64,000 nucleotides of DNA from Arthrobacter sp. H35-D1. Its GTDB lineage: Bacteria > Actinomycetota > Actinomycetes > Actinomycetales > Micrococcaceae. Below the pieces are notes generated by a model, which saw nothing but the letters and a program-made list of their open reading frames with translations, did no database searches and was not told the origin of the DNA. This document shows positions 34,066 through 41,642 of this stretch, piece by piece. The stretch lies in the NCBI RefSeq assembly GCF_030063185.1, contig NZ_JASISP010000003.1, positions 263,124 through 327,123 on the forward strand. The letters are read 5' to 3'. The position numbers and the translations under genes were made by a program. Within the stretch, counting starts at the first letter, position 1, and every line of letters starts with the position of its first letter.

Positions 34066-34950
34066 GTGTCTGAGCTGGAGCCCGAGGCAACGTACAGTGA
34101 GCAGGACCAGGACACTGTGGTTGCTAATGCTGCAATCAATGCCGACCTTGATGCTGTTGCAGAAGACGCTGCAGGGGCCGCAGAGCCTGCTGCCGCAGAC
34201 GACGTTGCTGCCGCAGAGCCTGCTGCCGCAGAGCCTGCTGCCGCAGACGACGTTGCTGCCGCAGAGCCTGCTGTCGCGGAAGATGCCGTGGATGCGGAAG
34301 ATTCCGACGCTGAGGATGCCGACGCAGAAGTCGCAACAGAGCCCGAGGTTGACCCCGCGGACGAGTTCAAGGCCATGCTTCGCCGCCAAGAGGGTGACTG
34401 GTACGTCATTCACTCCTACGCAGGGTATGAAAACCGCGTCAAGGTCAACCTTGAGTCGCGCAGCCTGTCGCTGAACATGGAAGATTTCATCTTCGAAATT
34501 CAGGTCCCCATGGAAGAAGTGGTGGAGATCAAGAACGCGCAGCGCAAGGTTGTCAACCGCGTTCGCATCCCCGGCTACGTGCTGGTGCGCATGGACCTCA
34601 CCGACGCATCGTGGGGCGTTGTCCGCCACACTCCCGGCGTTACCGGCTTTGTGGGCAACGCCCACAATCCCGTGCCGCTGCGCTTGGACGAAGTTTTCTC
34701 GATGCTTGCTCCGGTCTTTGAGGAGCAGCAAGCCGAAGAGACGGGCGTCCCGCTGCGTCACGACCCGATTGACGCGGTCATCGACTTCGAAGTCGGCGAA
34801 GCCGTCATCGTCAAGGATGGCCCGTTTGAAGGCCTCTCGGCTTCGATCTCCGAGATCAAGCCCGAAGCCCATCAGCTGGTCGTGTTGGTATCCATCTTTG
34901 AGCGTGAAACCCCCGTCACCCTTGCCTTCAACCAGGTCACCAAGATCTAG
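34066..34950 (+). CDS. nusG: Transcription antitermination factor NusG
   Basis: NusG binds RNA polymerase across the cleft, modulates pausing and links transcription to Rho and ribosomes. The 294-residue protein has an N-terminal acidic, Ala-rich extension of about 100 residues. The NGN domain (about 108-215) has [19 protein letters not shown] and PVEEV-like packing. The KOW domain (about 240-294) has [20 protein letters not shown]. The extension, rich in Ala, Glu and Asp, contains in-frame tandem repeats (see the repeat entry). GTG follows AGGAAATTC. It is the second gene of the secE-nusG unit. Confidence 0.96.
   Translation: MSELEPEATYSEQDQDTVVANAAINADLDAVAEDAAGAAEPAAADDVAAAEPAAAEPAAADDVAAAEPAVAEDAVDAEDSDAEDADAEVATEPEVDPADEFKAMLRRQEGDWYVIHSYAGYENRVKVNLESRSLSLNMEDFIFEIQVPMEEVVEIKNAQRKVVNRVRIPGYVLVRMDLTDASWGVVRHTPGVTGFVGNAHNPVPLRLDEVFSMLAPVFEEQQAEETGVPLRHDPIDAVIDFEVGEAVIVKDGPFEGLSASISEIKPEAHQLVVLVSIFERETPVTLAFNQVTKI
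34177..34272 (+). repeat. In-frame repeats in the NusG extension
   Basis: A 15-base unit (A, GCCGCAGAGCCTGCT) and an 18-base unit (B, GCCGCAGACGACGTTGCT) occur exactly in the order A-B-A-A-B-A (34177-34191, 34192-34209, 34210-34224, 34225-34239, 34240-34257, 34258-34272). They encode AAEPA and AADDVA motifs. Confidence 0.9.
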
Positions 34951-35080
34951 TTGCCCACAATTTTCGTTCCGCGGGAGTTTGCTTAGCTCTTCGTGAAACG
35001 TTCGGCCGGACGCCATTCGGCCACCCACCTGGACGCGCTCCGTCGTCCCAGGAAAGTTATTGAGAGAAGAGGACCCTACA

Positions 35081-35512
35081 GTGGCTCCCAAGAAAAAGGT
35101 CACCGGCCTTATCAAGCTGCAGATCCAGGCAGGCGCCGCCAACCCGGCACCTCCCATCGGTCCCGCGCTTGGTCAGCACGGCGTCAACATCATGGAATTC
35201 TGCAAGGCGTACAACGCTGCCACGGAATCCCAGCGCGGAAATGTCATCCCCGTTGAAATCACGGTTTACGAAGACCGTTCTTTCACCTTCATCACCAAGA
35301 CCCCGCCGGCTGCACAGCTCATCAAGAAGGCTGCAGGCGTCGCCAAGGGTTCAGCTACCCCGCACACCGTCAAGGTTGCCCAGCTGACCAAGGCACAGGT
35401 CACCGAGATCGCCACCCAGAAGATGGTTGACCTCAACGCAACAAACATCGAAGGCGCCGAGAAGATCATCGCCGGCACCGCCCGTTCCATGGGTATCACC
35501 GTCGAGGCTTAA
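35081..35512 (+). CDS. rplK: 50S ribosomal protein L11
   Basis: L11 binds the GTPase-associated centre of 23S rRNA and is needed for factor-dependent steps and stringent control. The 143-residue protein shows [18 protein letters not shown], then [19 protein letters not shown] and [39 protein letters not shown] ends the C-terminal domain. GTG 35081 is preferred because GAGG precedes it at suitable spacing and the family start follows. It precedes rplA with a 156-base gap. Confidence 0.98.
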   Translation: MAPKKKVTGLIKLQIQAGAANPAPPIGPALGQHGVNIMEFCKAYNAATESQRGNVIPVEITVYEDRSFTFITKTPPAAQLIKKAAGVAKGSATPHTVKVAQLTKAQVTEIATQKMVDLNATNIEGAEKIIAGTARSMGITVEA

Positions 35513-35668
35513 GCCCCTCCAATCGGAGTTGAGATTCTCGAGACCCCGACGCACCACCCAATTCATCAAGAACGACGTCGTCCAGCCCACCTTGGGTGGA
35601 TGGCGACGGACGTAGTGGCAGGGCCCGCGCGGTCCTAATGACCACAACTGCACAAGGAGAAACGCAGC

Positions 35669-36376
35669 ATGGCAAAGCGCAGTAAAGCATATGAGGCAGC
35701 TCAGGCGAAGATCGATGTGGACAACACATACGCACCCTTCGACGCCATCAAGCTCGCCAAGGAGACAAACCCGTCCAAGTTCGACGCCACCGTTGAGGTT
35801 GCCTTCCGCTTGGGTGTAGACCCTCGCAAGGCGGACCAGATGATCCGTGGCACGGTCAACCTGCCCCACGGTACCGGCAAGACCGCACGCGTTCTGGTTT
35901 TCGCAACCGGTGAGCGTGCCGAGGCTGCTATCGCAGCCGGCGCCGACTTCGTTGGCACCGACGACCTGATCGAAAAGATCCAGGGCGGCTGGACCGACTT
36001 CGACGCAGCCGTTGCCACCCCTGACCTCATGGGCAAGGTTGGCCGTTTGGGCAAGGTCCTCGGGCCGCGCAACCTGATGCCGAACCCAAAGACCGGCACC
36101 GTCACCAACGACGTCGCCAAGGCTGTCAACGACATCAAGGGCGGCAAGATCGACTTCCGCGTCGACAAGCACTCCAACCTGCACTTCATCATCGGCAAGG
36201 TATCCTTCGACGCCGTGAAGCTGGGCGAGAACTACGCAGCCGCTTTGGAAGAGGTGCTGCGCTTGAAGCCGTCCGCTTCCAAGGGCCGCTACCTGCAGAA
36301 GGCTACCGTCTCAACGACGTTTGGCCCCGGCATCGCCGTGGATCCCCAAGCGACAAAGGTAGTCATCGAAGACTAA
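35669..36376 (+). CDS. rplA: 50S ribosomal protein L1
   Basis: L1 forms the mobile stalk at the ribosomal E site and in many bacteria represses its own operon by binding the mRNA. The 235-residue protein has [16 protein letters not shown], then [67 protein letters not shown] and [31 protein letters not shown] precedes ATG. The rplK-rplA gap of 156 bases contains CCCACCTTGGGTGG, a small hairpin that could be part of a control element. A strong terminator follows. Confidence 0.98.
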   Translation: MAKRSKAYEAAQAKIDVDNTYAPFDAIKLAKETNPSKFDATVEVAFRLGVDPRKADQMIRGTVNLPHGTGKTARVLVFATGERAEAAIAAGADFVGTDDLIEKIQGGWTDFDAAVATPDLMGKVGRLGKVLGPRNLMPNPKTGTVTNDVAKAVNDIKGGKIDFRVDKHSNLHFIIGKVSFDAVKLGENYAAALEEVLRLKPSASKGRYLQKATVSTTFGPGIAVDPQATKVVIED

Positions 36377-36390
36377 GTTTCACTACTTGA

Positions 36391-36437
36391 AAAGGAAGGG
36401 CGTTGCAGCACGTGGCTGCAATGTCCTTCCTTTTTTT
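36391..36437 (+). terminator. Rho-independent terminator after rplA
   Basis: AAAGGAAGG (36391-36399) pairs with CCTTCCTTT (36425-36433) and an inner TTGCAGC/GCTGCAA stem (36403/36415) continues it. A run of 7 T follows, which makes it a strong intrinsic terminator 14 bases after the rplA stop. Confidence 0.93.
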
Positions 36438-36547
36438 GTAAACTGGTGGGAAGCAGCGGTCGCCACACGTTTTCAATTGGGGAATGGGCGGGCATGGCAC
36501 AGCCATTGTTCGCCCGCATAGACGGATAGCTACGGGGTAATGAAGCC

Positions 36548-37630
36548 ATGACAGTCATCAGCATCGAACAGTTGCGGATTCCAGAGACGCTCGACGGCGA
36601 CTCCGCCACTGATTTTCGGCAAGCCGTTGAAGTCTCCCGGCAAGTCCGCGTCAAAACCTGGGGCAACGACAAGCTGGCTTACACGGCAGAGGAGCTCTTT
36701 GCCCAGTGTCACGATCCCTATGAGTGGTATGTGGTGCTGATTGCCCGTAGGGGAGCGGAGATCATTGGCAGGGTCGGCATCGCCTTGCCCTTGGACGACA
36801 ACACTGAAATGGCCCATGTCACCCTTGACGTGCTGCCTGCGGCCGAGGGGCTTGGACTGGGCCGGAAGCTACTCGAAGCAGCCGAACTGTTTGTGAAGGG
36901 TGAGAACCGCAAAGTTGTCATGGTTGAGACAAGCCACCAGGCGTCGGCGTTGGACGGCGGAGGCACTGAGCTGATCCCTGCATCCCAGGGCAGTGGCTCG
37001 CTGCCGCTGAGCAGCAGGGAGGCCCGCTTTGCCTACAGCGCCGGCTATGACTTGGAGCGGGTGGAACAATTTAGCGTCTGCGCGCTGCCCCTGCAGACCG
37101 GACTGATCGAAGAGTTGGTCGAACGCGCGGTGGCCGTGCACCAAGGCGCCTACCAGGTGCATGGGTGGATGGACAGCTGCCCGGAGCAATGGGCACAGGA
37201 CTTTGTGCGTCTGGAGCAGGAGACCGGGGACGACGGCGGCCATCCCGAGGAGGCGTGGGACGTCGCCAGGTTGCGTGAAGCCGAGGAGATGTCCGCGCTC
37301 ACCGGAAGGCGCACCTTGGTCAGCGCCGCGGAATGCCTGGAAACGGGCGCCTTGGTGGGGTTCACCTCCATTTCCATTTTGGGCAGCCGCAAGGATGTGG
37401 CTTTTCAGGACGACACCTTCGTTGAGGAATCCCACCATGGCAGGGATATCGGGCTGCACATCAAGGTGGCCAACCTGGAACAGCTCATGCGCCTGTTGCC
37501 GCAGTTGGAAACGATCTACACGTGGAACGCTCCGGAAAAGGACTACATGCGCTCCGTGAATGCCGAGCTGGGATTCGTCAACGCCGGCGTCACGGGGCTG
37601 TGGCGCAAGGACTTCAACGCCAGTGACTAA
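36548..37630 (+). CDS. GNAT-family acetyltransferase, tandem type
   Basis: This is a 360-residue protein. The N-terminal half contains a GNAT domain with LPAAEGLGLGRKLLEAAELFV (near 98-120), a clear acetyl-CoA loop. The C-terminal half resembles a second, degenerate GNAT (VGFTSISI, then HHGRDIGLHIKVANLEQLMRLL and YTWNAPEKDYMRSVNAELGF), giving a tandem arrangement like MshD. The substrate is unknown. It is inserted between rplA and rplJ, the usual place for lineage-specific genes, and has terminators on both sides. The ORF starts ATG 36548, after a weak AGCTACGGGG. Confidence 0.88.
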   Translation: MTVISIEQLRIPETLDGDSATDFRQAVEVSRQVRVKTWGNDKLAYTAEELFAQCHDPYEWYVVLIARRGAEIIGRVGIALPLDDNTEMAHVTLDVLPAAEGLGLGRKLLEAAELFVKGENRKVVMVETSHQASALDGGGTELIPASQGSGSLPLSSREARFAYSAGYDLERVEQFSVCALPLQTGLIEELVERAVAVHQGAYQVHGWMDSCPEQWAQDFVRLEQETGDDGGHPEEAWDVARLREAEEMSALTGRRTLVSAAECLETGALVGFTSISILGSRKDVAFQDDTFVEESHHGRDIGLHIKVANLEQLMRLLPQLETIYTWNAPEKDYMRSVNAELGFVNAGVTGLWRKDFNASD

Positions 37631-37705
37631 CGCGATTGAATGACGCCATTGGCCAAGGGACGGTGACCAATTCAAGCGCCGGTGACCAATGGTGTTTGGC
37701 TCGAT

Positions 37706-37735
37706 TTGGAATCCTTGCGGGCGCTCCTGTATTCT
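37706..37735 (+). promoter_or_regulatory. Promoter-like pair for the rplJ transcript
   Basis: TTGGAA (37706-37711) and TATTCT (37730-37735), 18 bases apart, start a leader of about 280 bases before rplJ. Confidence 0.6.
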
Positions 37736-37741
37736 TGGGAA

Positions 37742-38022
37742 ACCAAAGACCGTCGGTCGATGTCAATCTCCCCCAGCCAAGCCATGCAGCATGCATGGGA
37801 TTGCGCTGGAACTGGGCCGGGTTGTCATCCTAAAGTCCTTATATGGACGGCCAGCGCAGGTGCACAAAGCTTATTGAGCAGTGTAGAACCGGAAGTAATT
37901 CCTGGAACTGCTGCAAAAACGCCCCGTACACCTGTGCGGGGCGTTTTTATTTGCCCAAGGCCCAGCTTGCTGGGGCAGGGCAGGGCTGGAACAGACTGGC
38001 ATATATTCCCGGAAGGAGGGTT
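37742..38022 (+). promoter_or_regulatory. rplJ leader (L10 leader-like region) with attenuator
   Basis: A non-coding leader of about 280 bases precedes rplJ and contains an intrinsic terminator-like hairpin (listed separately) 75 bases before the start codon. Ribosomal L10-L12 complexes commonly bind such leaders and cause feedback attenuation. The details of an anti-terminator were not resolved by eye. An ORF that extends rplJ upstream into this leader is rejected. Confidence 0.65.
37915..37948 (+). terminator. Attenuator-like terminator in the rplJ leader
   Basis: AAAAACGCCCCG (37915-37926) pairs with CGGGGCGTTTTT (37937-37948) around a small loop; the right arm ends in five T followed by ATTTG. 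It ends 75 bases before the rplJ ATG, so some polymerases must read through. Confidence 0.88.
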
Positions 38023-38586
38023 ATGGCAACGCCAACAAAGGTGGCTGCAGTTGCAGAAATCGCACAAGATTTCAATGATTCAACTGCAGCAGTCCTAACC
38101 GAATACCGTGGGCTCACCGTAGCTCAGCTCAAGGAGCTGCGCGTTTCTCTCGGCCAGGACACCAAGTTCTCGGTTGTTAAGAACACCCTGACGGCCATTG
38201 CGGCGAAGGAAGCTGGTGTTGGCGCTTTCGAGGGTCAGCTGAGCGGCCCCACCGCCATTGCCTTCATCAAGGGTGACGCCATTGCAGCAGCAAAGAGCCT
38301 CACGGATTTTGCAAAAGTCAACAAGCAGCTGATCATCAAGACCGGCTTCTTCGAAGGCAAGGCTCTCAACGCCTCGGAGGTAGCCGCACTGGCTGCCCTC
38401 GAGTCTCGTGAACTGCAGCTGGCCCGTGTTGCCGGCGTCCTCAAGGCTCCGATGGCCGCCGCAGCGCGCACCCTCGATGCCCTGCGTTCGAAGCTGGCCG
38501 AAGGCGCTCCCGTTGAAGAGGCTCCGGCCGCTGAGGAAGCACCCGCCGCTGAAGAAACGCCTGCAGCTGAGACCACCGAGGCCTAA
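38023..38586 (+). CDS. rplJ: 50S ribosomal protein L10
   Basis: L10 is the base of the ribosomal stalk and binds L7/L12 dimers. The 187-residue protein starts MATPTKVAAVAEIAQDF and has TEYRGLTVAQLKELRVSL, VVKNTLTAIAAKEAG, GPTAIAFIKGD and PMAAAARTLDAL. A C-terminal Ala/Glu/Pro-rich tail (EEAPAAEEAPAAEE) extends it beyond the E. coli length, as in many Actinobacteria. GGAAGGAGGG lies just before ATG 38023, which fixes the start against the in-frame extension to 37843. Confidence 0.97.
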   Translation: MATPTKVAAVAEIAQDFNDSTAAVLTEYRGLTVAQLKELRVSLGQDTKFSVVKNTLTAIAAKEAGVGAFEGQLSGPTAIAFIKGDAIAAAKSLTDFAKVNKQLIIKTGFFEGKALNASEVAALAALESRELQLARVAGVLKAPMAAAARTLDALRSKLAEGAPVEEAPAAEEAPAAEETPAAETTEA

Positions 38587-38737
38587 GGCCCCACGCCAGC
38601 CCAAGATGCCGCTGACGCGTCATCATGGGCGCCGGGCGCGTGGGCTCATCGTGGCCCAATAGATTTTCCCTGGATCCATGAGGATTTGGGTTTTAAGATT
38701 CGGCCTTCGGGCCTTGTACATAGAAGGAGCGCCACCC

Positions 38738-39115
38738 ATGGCTAAGCTCACCAACGACGAGCTCATTGCAGCTTTCAAGGAACTGTCCATCATCGAGCTC
38801 TCCGAGTTCGTTACGCTCTTCGAAGAGACCTTTGAAGTTACTGCAGCTGCCGTTGCAGTTTCAGGCCCCGCCGGTGGCGGTGCAGCTGAAGAAGAAGCAG
38901 AGCAGACTGAATTCGACGTTATCCTCGAAGCAGCCGGCGACAAGAAGATCGCAGTGATCAAGGAAGTCCGCGCGCTGACTTCCCTCGGCCTGAAGGAAGC
39001 CAAGGAGGTCGTTGACGCGGCTCCCAAGGCTGTTCTCGAAGGTGCAACCAAGGAAGCTGCCGAGAAGGCCAAGGACGCTCTCGAAGCTGCCGGCGCCACG
39101 GTTACCGTCAAGTAA
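38738..39115 (+). CDS. rplL: 50S ribosomal protein L7/L12
   Basis: L7/L12 forms the flexible stalk that recruits translation GTPases. The 125-residue protein has the N-terminal dimerisation domain ([20 protein letters not shown]), an Ala/Gly/Glu-rich hinge ([14 protein letters not shown]) and the C-terminal domain with [36 protein letters not shown] and GATVTVK. GAAGGAG precedes ATG 38738; the in-frame start at 38678 adds unrelated residues. The terminator follows closely. Confidence 0.98.
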   Translation: MAKLTNDELIAAFKELSIIELSEFVTLFEETFEVTAAAVAVSGPAGGGAAEEEAEQTEFDVILEAAGDKKIAVIKEVRALTSLGLKEAKEVVDAAPKAVLEGATKEAAEKAKDALEAAGATVTVK

Positions 39116-39132
39116 TCACCTCGCGTTTCTCG

Positions 39133-39164
39133 AAAAGCCCCGCACCGGTTGGTGCGGGGCTTTT
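39133..39164 (+). terminator. Rho-independent terminator after rplL
   Basis: A perfect 14-base-pair stem (39133-39146 with 39151-39164) with a GGTT loop ends in TTTTCT, 18 bases after the rplL stop. Confidence 0.93.
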
Positions 39165-39195
39165 CTGCGTCCAGGGGCTTCCTCGCCGCGGTACC

Positions 39196-39453
39196 GGCAT
39201 TCCCTCGGCCGCTTTCCGACCGCCGGCCACGGACGGCCTTGCGGTCTCCCCGACGCGGCCTACGGAAACACCGGCCCCGCGCCCAGACTGCAGGCTGGCC
39301 GCAAGGCAGCGGAGCCGACATTTTTTGTAGGCGACGTAAAGGAGACGCCAAAGGCCGCTCGCGGCCGACGCGTCGGATAGTCCCCAAGCGCTCCCGCCGC
39401 TCGCAAGCTCGCAGCGGGTCCCTCGCGCTCGTGGGCCCAACCGAGGGAATGCC
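39196..39453. repeat. 258-base segment bracketed by 13-base inverted repeats
   Basis: GGCATTCCCTCGG at 39196-39208 is matched exactly by its complement at 39441-39453. Between them lie GC-rich sequence, smaller palindromes and no credible ORF. It occupies most of the 320-base gap between rplL and the convergent YbaK gene. It could be a small non-autonomous element (MITE-like) or a chance pairing; no target duplication was identified. Confidence 0.55.
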
Positions 39454-39484
39454 AGCTCCGCCGAAGATCGCAAGCGCTGGTGTG

Positions 39485-39970
39485 TTATTCGGGGACGGAG
39501 ATGTCTGCGACGGTGGCGTTCAATGCCAGGATGAGGGCGTCGGCGTCGACGAACAGGCTGAAGCCGTGCTCACCGGCGCCCATGGAAACGCGGCGGCCCC
39601 GGACTGATTCGTCAACGAAGACCGGCCAGGCCGTGGTGCTTCCCAACGGCGTGATGGTGCCGCGTTCGTAACCGGTGGCGGCGAGTGCCACGTCGGCGGC
39701 AGGCATCTGCAGCTTGTTCACGCCCACGGCGGCGCGCAGTTTGGGCCAGGAGATGGAGCGTCCACCCGGCACAAGGGCAAAGAGGAAGGCTCCGTCGCTG
39801 CGCTTGAGGACAAGGGACTTCACGATGTCCGCGGTCTCAATGCCCAGGAGGACGGCAGCCTCAGCCAGCGAGCTTGCGGCGGCTCTGGCAACGATGTCCA
39901 CCGCCAAACCGCGGTCAGCCGCATCCGCAGCAACCCTGGCACGGCCAGTGGGTCCGGGGGCTGGACTCAC
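39485..39970 (-). CDS. YbaK/EbsC-family aminoacyl-tRNA deacylase
   Basis: This is a 161-residue protein of the YbaK/ProX editing family, which removes mischarged amino acids from tRNA-Pro or tRNA-Cys in trans. Diagnostic pieces are ETADIVKSLVLKRSDG, containing the conserved Lys, LVPGGRSISWPKLRAAV, ATGYERGTITPLGS with the GxxxGxxxP pattern, and the final helix. The substrate is unknown. The ORF is convergent with rplL and overlaps the thiolase start by 4 bases (ATGA), so the two genes are coupled. Confidence 0.9.
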   Translation of the reverse strand: MSPAPGPTGRARVAADAADRGLAVDIVARAAASSLAEAAVLLGIETADIVKSLVLKRSDGAFLFALVPGGRSISWPKLRAAVGVNKLQMPAADVALAATGYERGTITPLGSTTAWPVFVDESVRGRRVSMGAGEHGFSLFVDADALILALNATVADISVPE

Positions 39971-41166
39971 TCAGCGTCCAGGAACAAGAGCAGTGCCTCG
40001 CCCTGGCCGCCGCCTCCGCAGAGCGAAACTGCAGCCTTGCCGGAGCCTCGGCGGCTTAGTTCAAGGGCGGCGTGGAGTGCCAAGCGGGCGCCGGAAGCGC
40101 CAATGGGGTGGCCCAGGGCAATGGCACCGCCGTGGATGTTGCATTTTTCCGGCGGAAGCTGAAGGTCGCGCATCGACTGGACGGCGACTGAAGCAAAAGC
40201 CTCGTTGATCTCGACAAAGTCAAGATCCGCAACGCTCCAGTTGGTCTTTGCCAAGGCACTTTCGATGGCATGGGAGGGCTGGGAATGAAGCGTATTGTCG
40301 GGCCCGGCCACCTGCCCGGATGCGCCGACGACAGCAAGCCACGCGAGCCCGTGCGCCTCGGCGTAGCTGCGGGAAGCCAGCACCAGGGCACTGGCCCCGT
40401 CCGAAAGCGGGGATGAGTTCCCGGCCGTGATGGCGCCGTCGGCCGTGAAGGCCGGACGCAGGCCAGCCAGGGACTCCACGGTGCTCTGGGGGCGGATGCC
40501 TTCATCCTTGTCGAGCACCAACGGTTCACCTTTGCGCCGGCGCAGCGTGACGGGCACAATTTCACTCTCGAAGACGCCGGCGTCAGCGGCGGCCGCTGCG
40601 CGCTGGTGGGAAGCGGCGGCAATCTCGTCCTGTGCGGTGCGGGAGATGCCCAAGAGAATATTGCCCCGCTCGGTGGAAAGGCCCATGGAATCGTTGTCGA
40701 AGGCGTCGGTCAAACCGTCATGGGCCGCGACATCGAGCGCTTGTACGGCCCCGTAGCTCCAGCCCCTGCGCGAACCGGGAAGGATGTGCGGCGCCTGGGT
40801 CATCGACTCCTGCCCGCCTGCCACAACAACATTTGCCTCGCCGCTGCGGATCATTCGTGCGGCATCGATAACGGCCGTCAGGCCGGACAGGCACACCTTG
40901 TTGATGGTCACTGCGGGCACATTCCAACCAATGCCGGCGCCAACCGCGCTCTGCCGCGCAGGATTCTGACCGGCGCCGGCCTGCAACACCTGCCCCATGA
41001 CCACGAAATTGATGCAGGAGACGTCCACTCCGGAGCGCGACACGGCTGCTGCAATGGCCTTGGAGCCAAGCTCGACGGCGGTAAAGGGCGCCAATTGCCC
41101 GTTGAGCTTGCCCTGCGGGGTGCGGGCTCCTGCAAGAATTACCACATCGTTTGATAGTGCAGTCAT
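39967..41166 (-). CDS. Acetyl-CoA C-acetyltransferase (thiolase)
   Basis: This is a 399-residue thiolase that makes or cleaves acetoacetyl-CoA, acting in fatty acid or polyhydroxybutyrate metabolism. The nucleophile is C92 in INKVCLSGLTAVIDAAR. The NEAFA motif, GGAIALGHPIGASGARL with the catalytic His, and SLCGGGGQG with the second catalytic Cys are all present. ATG 41166 is preferred over 41274 because AAGGAG precedes it and MTALSNDVVILAGARTP is the family start. It is the first gene of the pair with the YbaK gene and is divergent from rpoB. Confidence 0.94.
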   Translation of the reverse strand: MTALSNDVVILAGARTPQGKLNGQLAPFTAVELGSKAIAAAVSRSGVDVSCINFVVMGQVLQAGAGQNPARQSAVGAGIGWNVPAVTINKVCLSGLTAVIDAARMIRSGEANVVVAGGQESMTQAPHILPGSRRGWSYGAVQALDVAAHDGLTDAFDNDSMGLSTERGNILLGISRTAQDEIAAASHQRAAAAADAGVFESEIVPVTLRRRKGEPLVLDKDEGIRPQSTVESLAGLRPAFTADGAITAGNSSPLSDGASALVLASRSYAEAHGLAWLAVVGASGQVAGPDNTLHSQPSHAIESALAKTNWSVADLDFVEINEAFASVAVQSMRDLQLPPEKCNIHGGAIALGHPIGASGARLALHAALELSRRGSGKAAVSLCGGGGQGEALLLFLDAE

Positions 41167-41642
41167 GGCCGCAGTGCTCCTTGAAACTCGTTCCGTGCGC
41201 ATCCTCATTGATCCACACTTGTTCTCCATAGAATGTAACAGCATCACCCGGCAGGTTATTTCGGGCAACGGCAAGGGGCAGCAAGTTGCTGTGTGATGGG
41301 GCTAATAGTGGGCCCGGAAGTACCCGAAAACCCGCCAAAAATCAGGCATCTGGGTGGCACACAAGGTTGATACTTGCCATTTATTTGATACTGGGGTAGA
41401 CACGCGGGCATAAAATACTGTAATGTAGATCTTTGCGTATCCCTCTTAACCTTCAGCCTTCATATAGCGGTGGGCTTTGTTTCGGTCAGGAGTCAAGGAC
41501 GGCATGCAACATGAGGCATTTTACGCCAATATGTTGCGCTTTCCAAGACTGTTCTGGCCAGCGTTCCACCGGGTTTGATGACCAGGTGTGAATCGGGTGA
41601 GGGTCGTAAGAACAAGCCTGCAGGTCTGTGGAAGGATCCCTC
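41167..41642 (+). promoter_or_regulatory. Divergent gap with the rpoB promoter region and leader
   Basis: This 476-base gap has no gene. TTGATACT occurs twice near 41375-41395, TAGACA and TAATGT follow about 18 bases apart near 41397-41430, and TAAAAT lies between them, so several overlapping promoters are possible. The rpoB leader would be about 200 bases long. GGAAGGA at 41630 is the rpoB ribosome binding site. Confidence 0.5.

Noticed and set aside
37843-38022. An N-terminal extension of rplJ
   Set aside because: It runs through the leader terminator, and the ATG at 38023 has a perfect ribosome binding site.
41166-41274. A 36-residue N-terminal extension of the thiolase
   Set aside because: The extension lacks family sequence, while the ATG at 41166 has AAGGAG and the conserved start.
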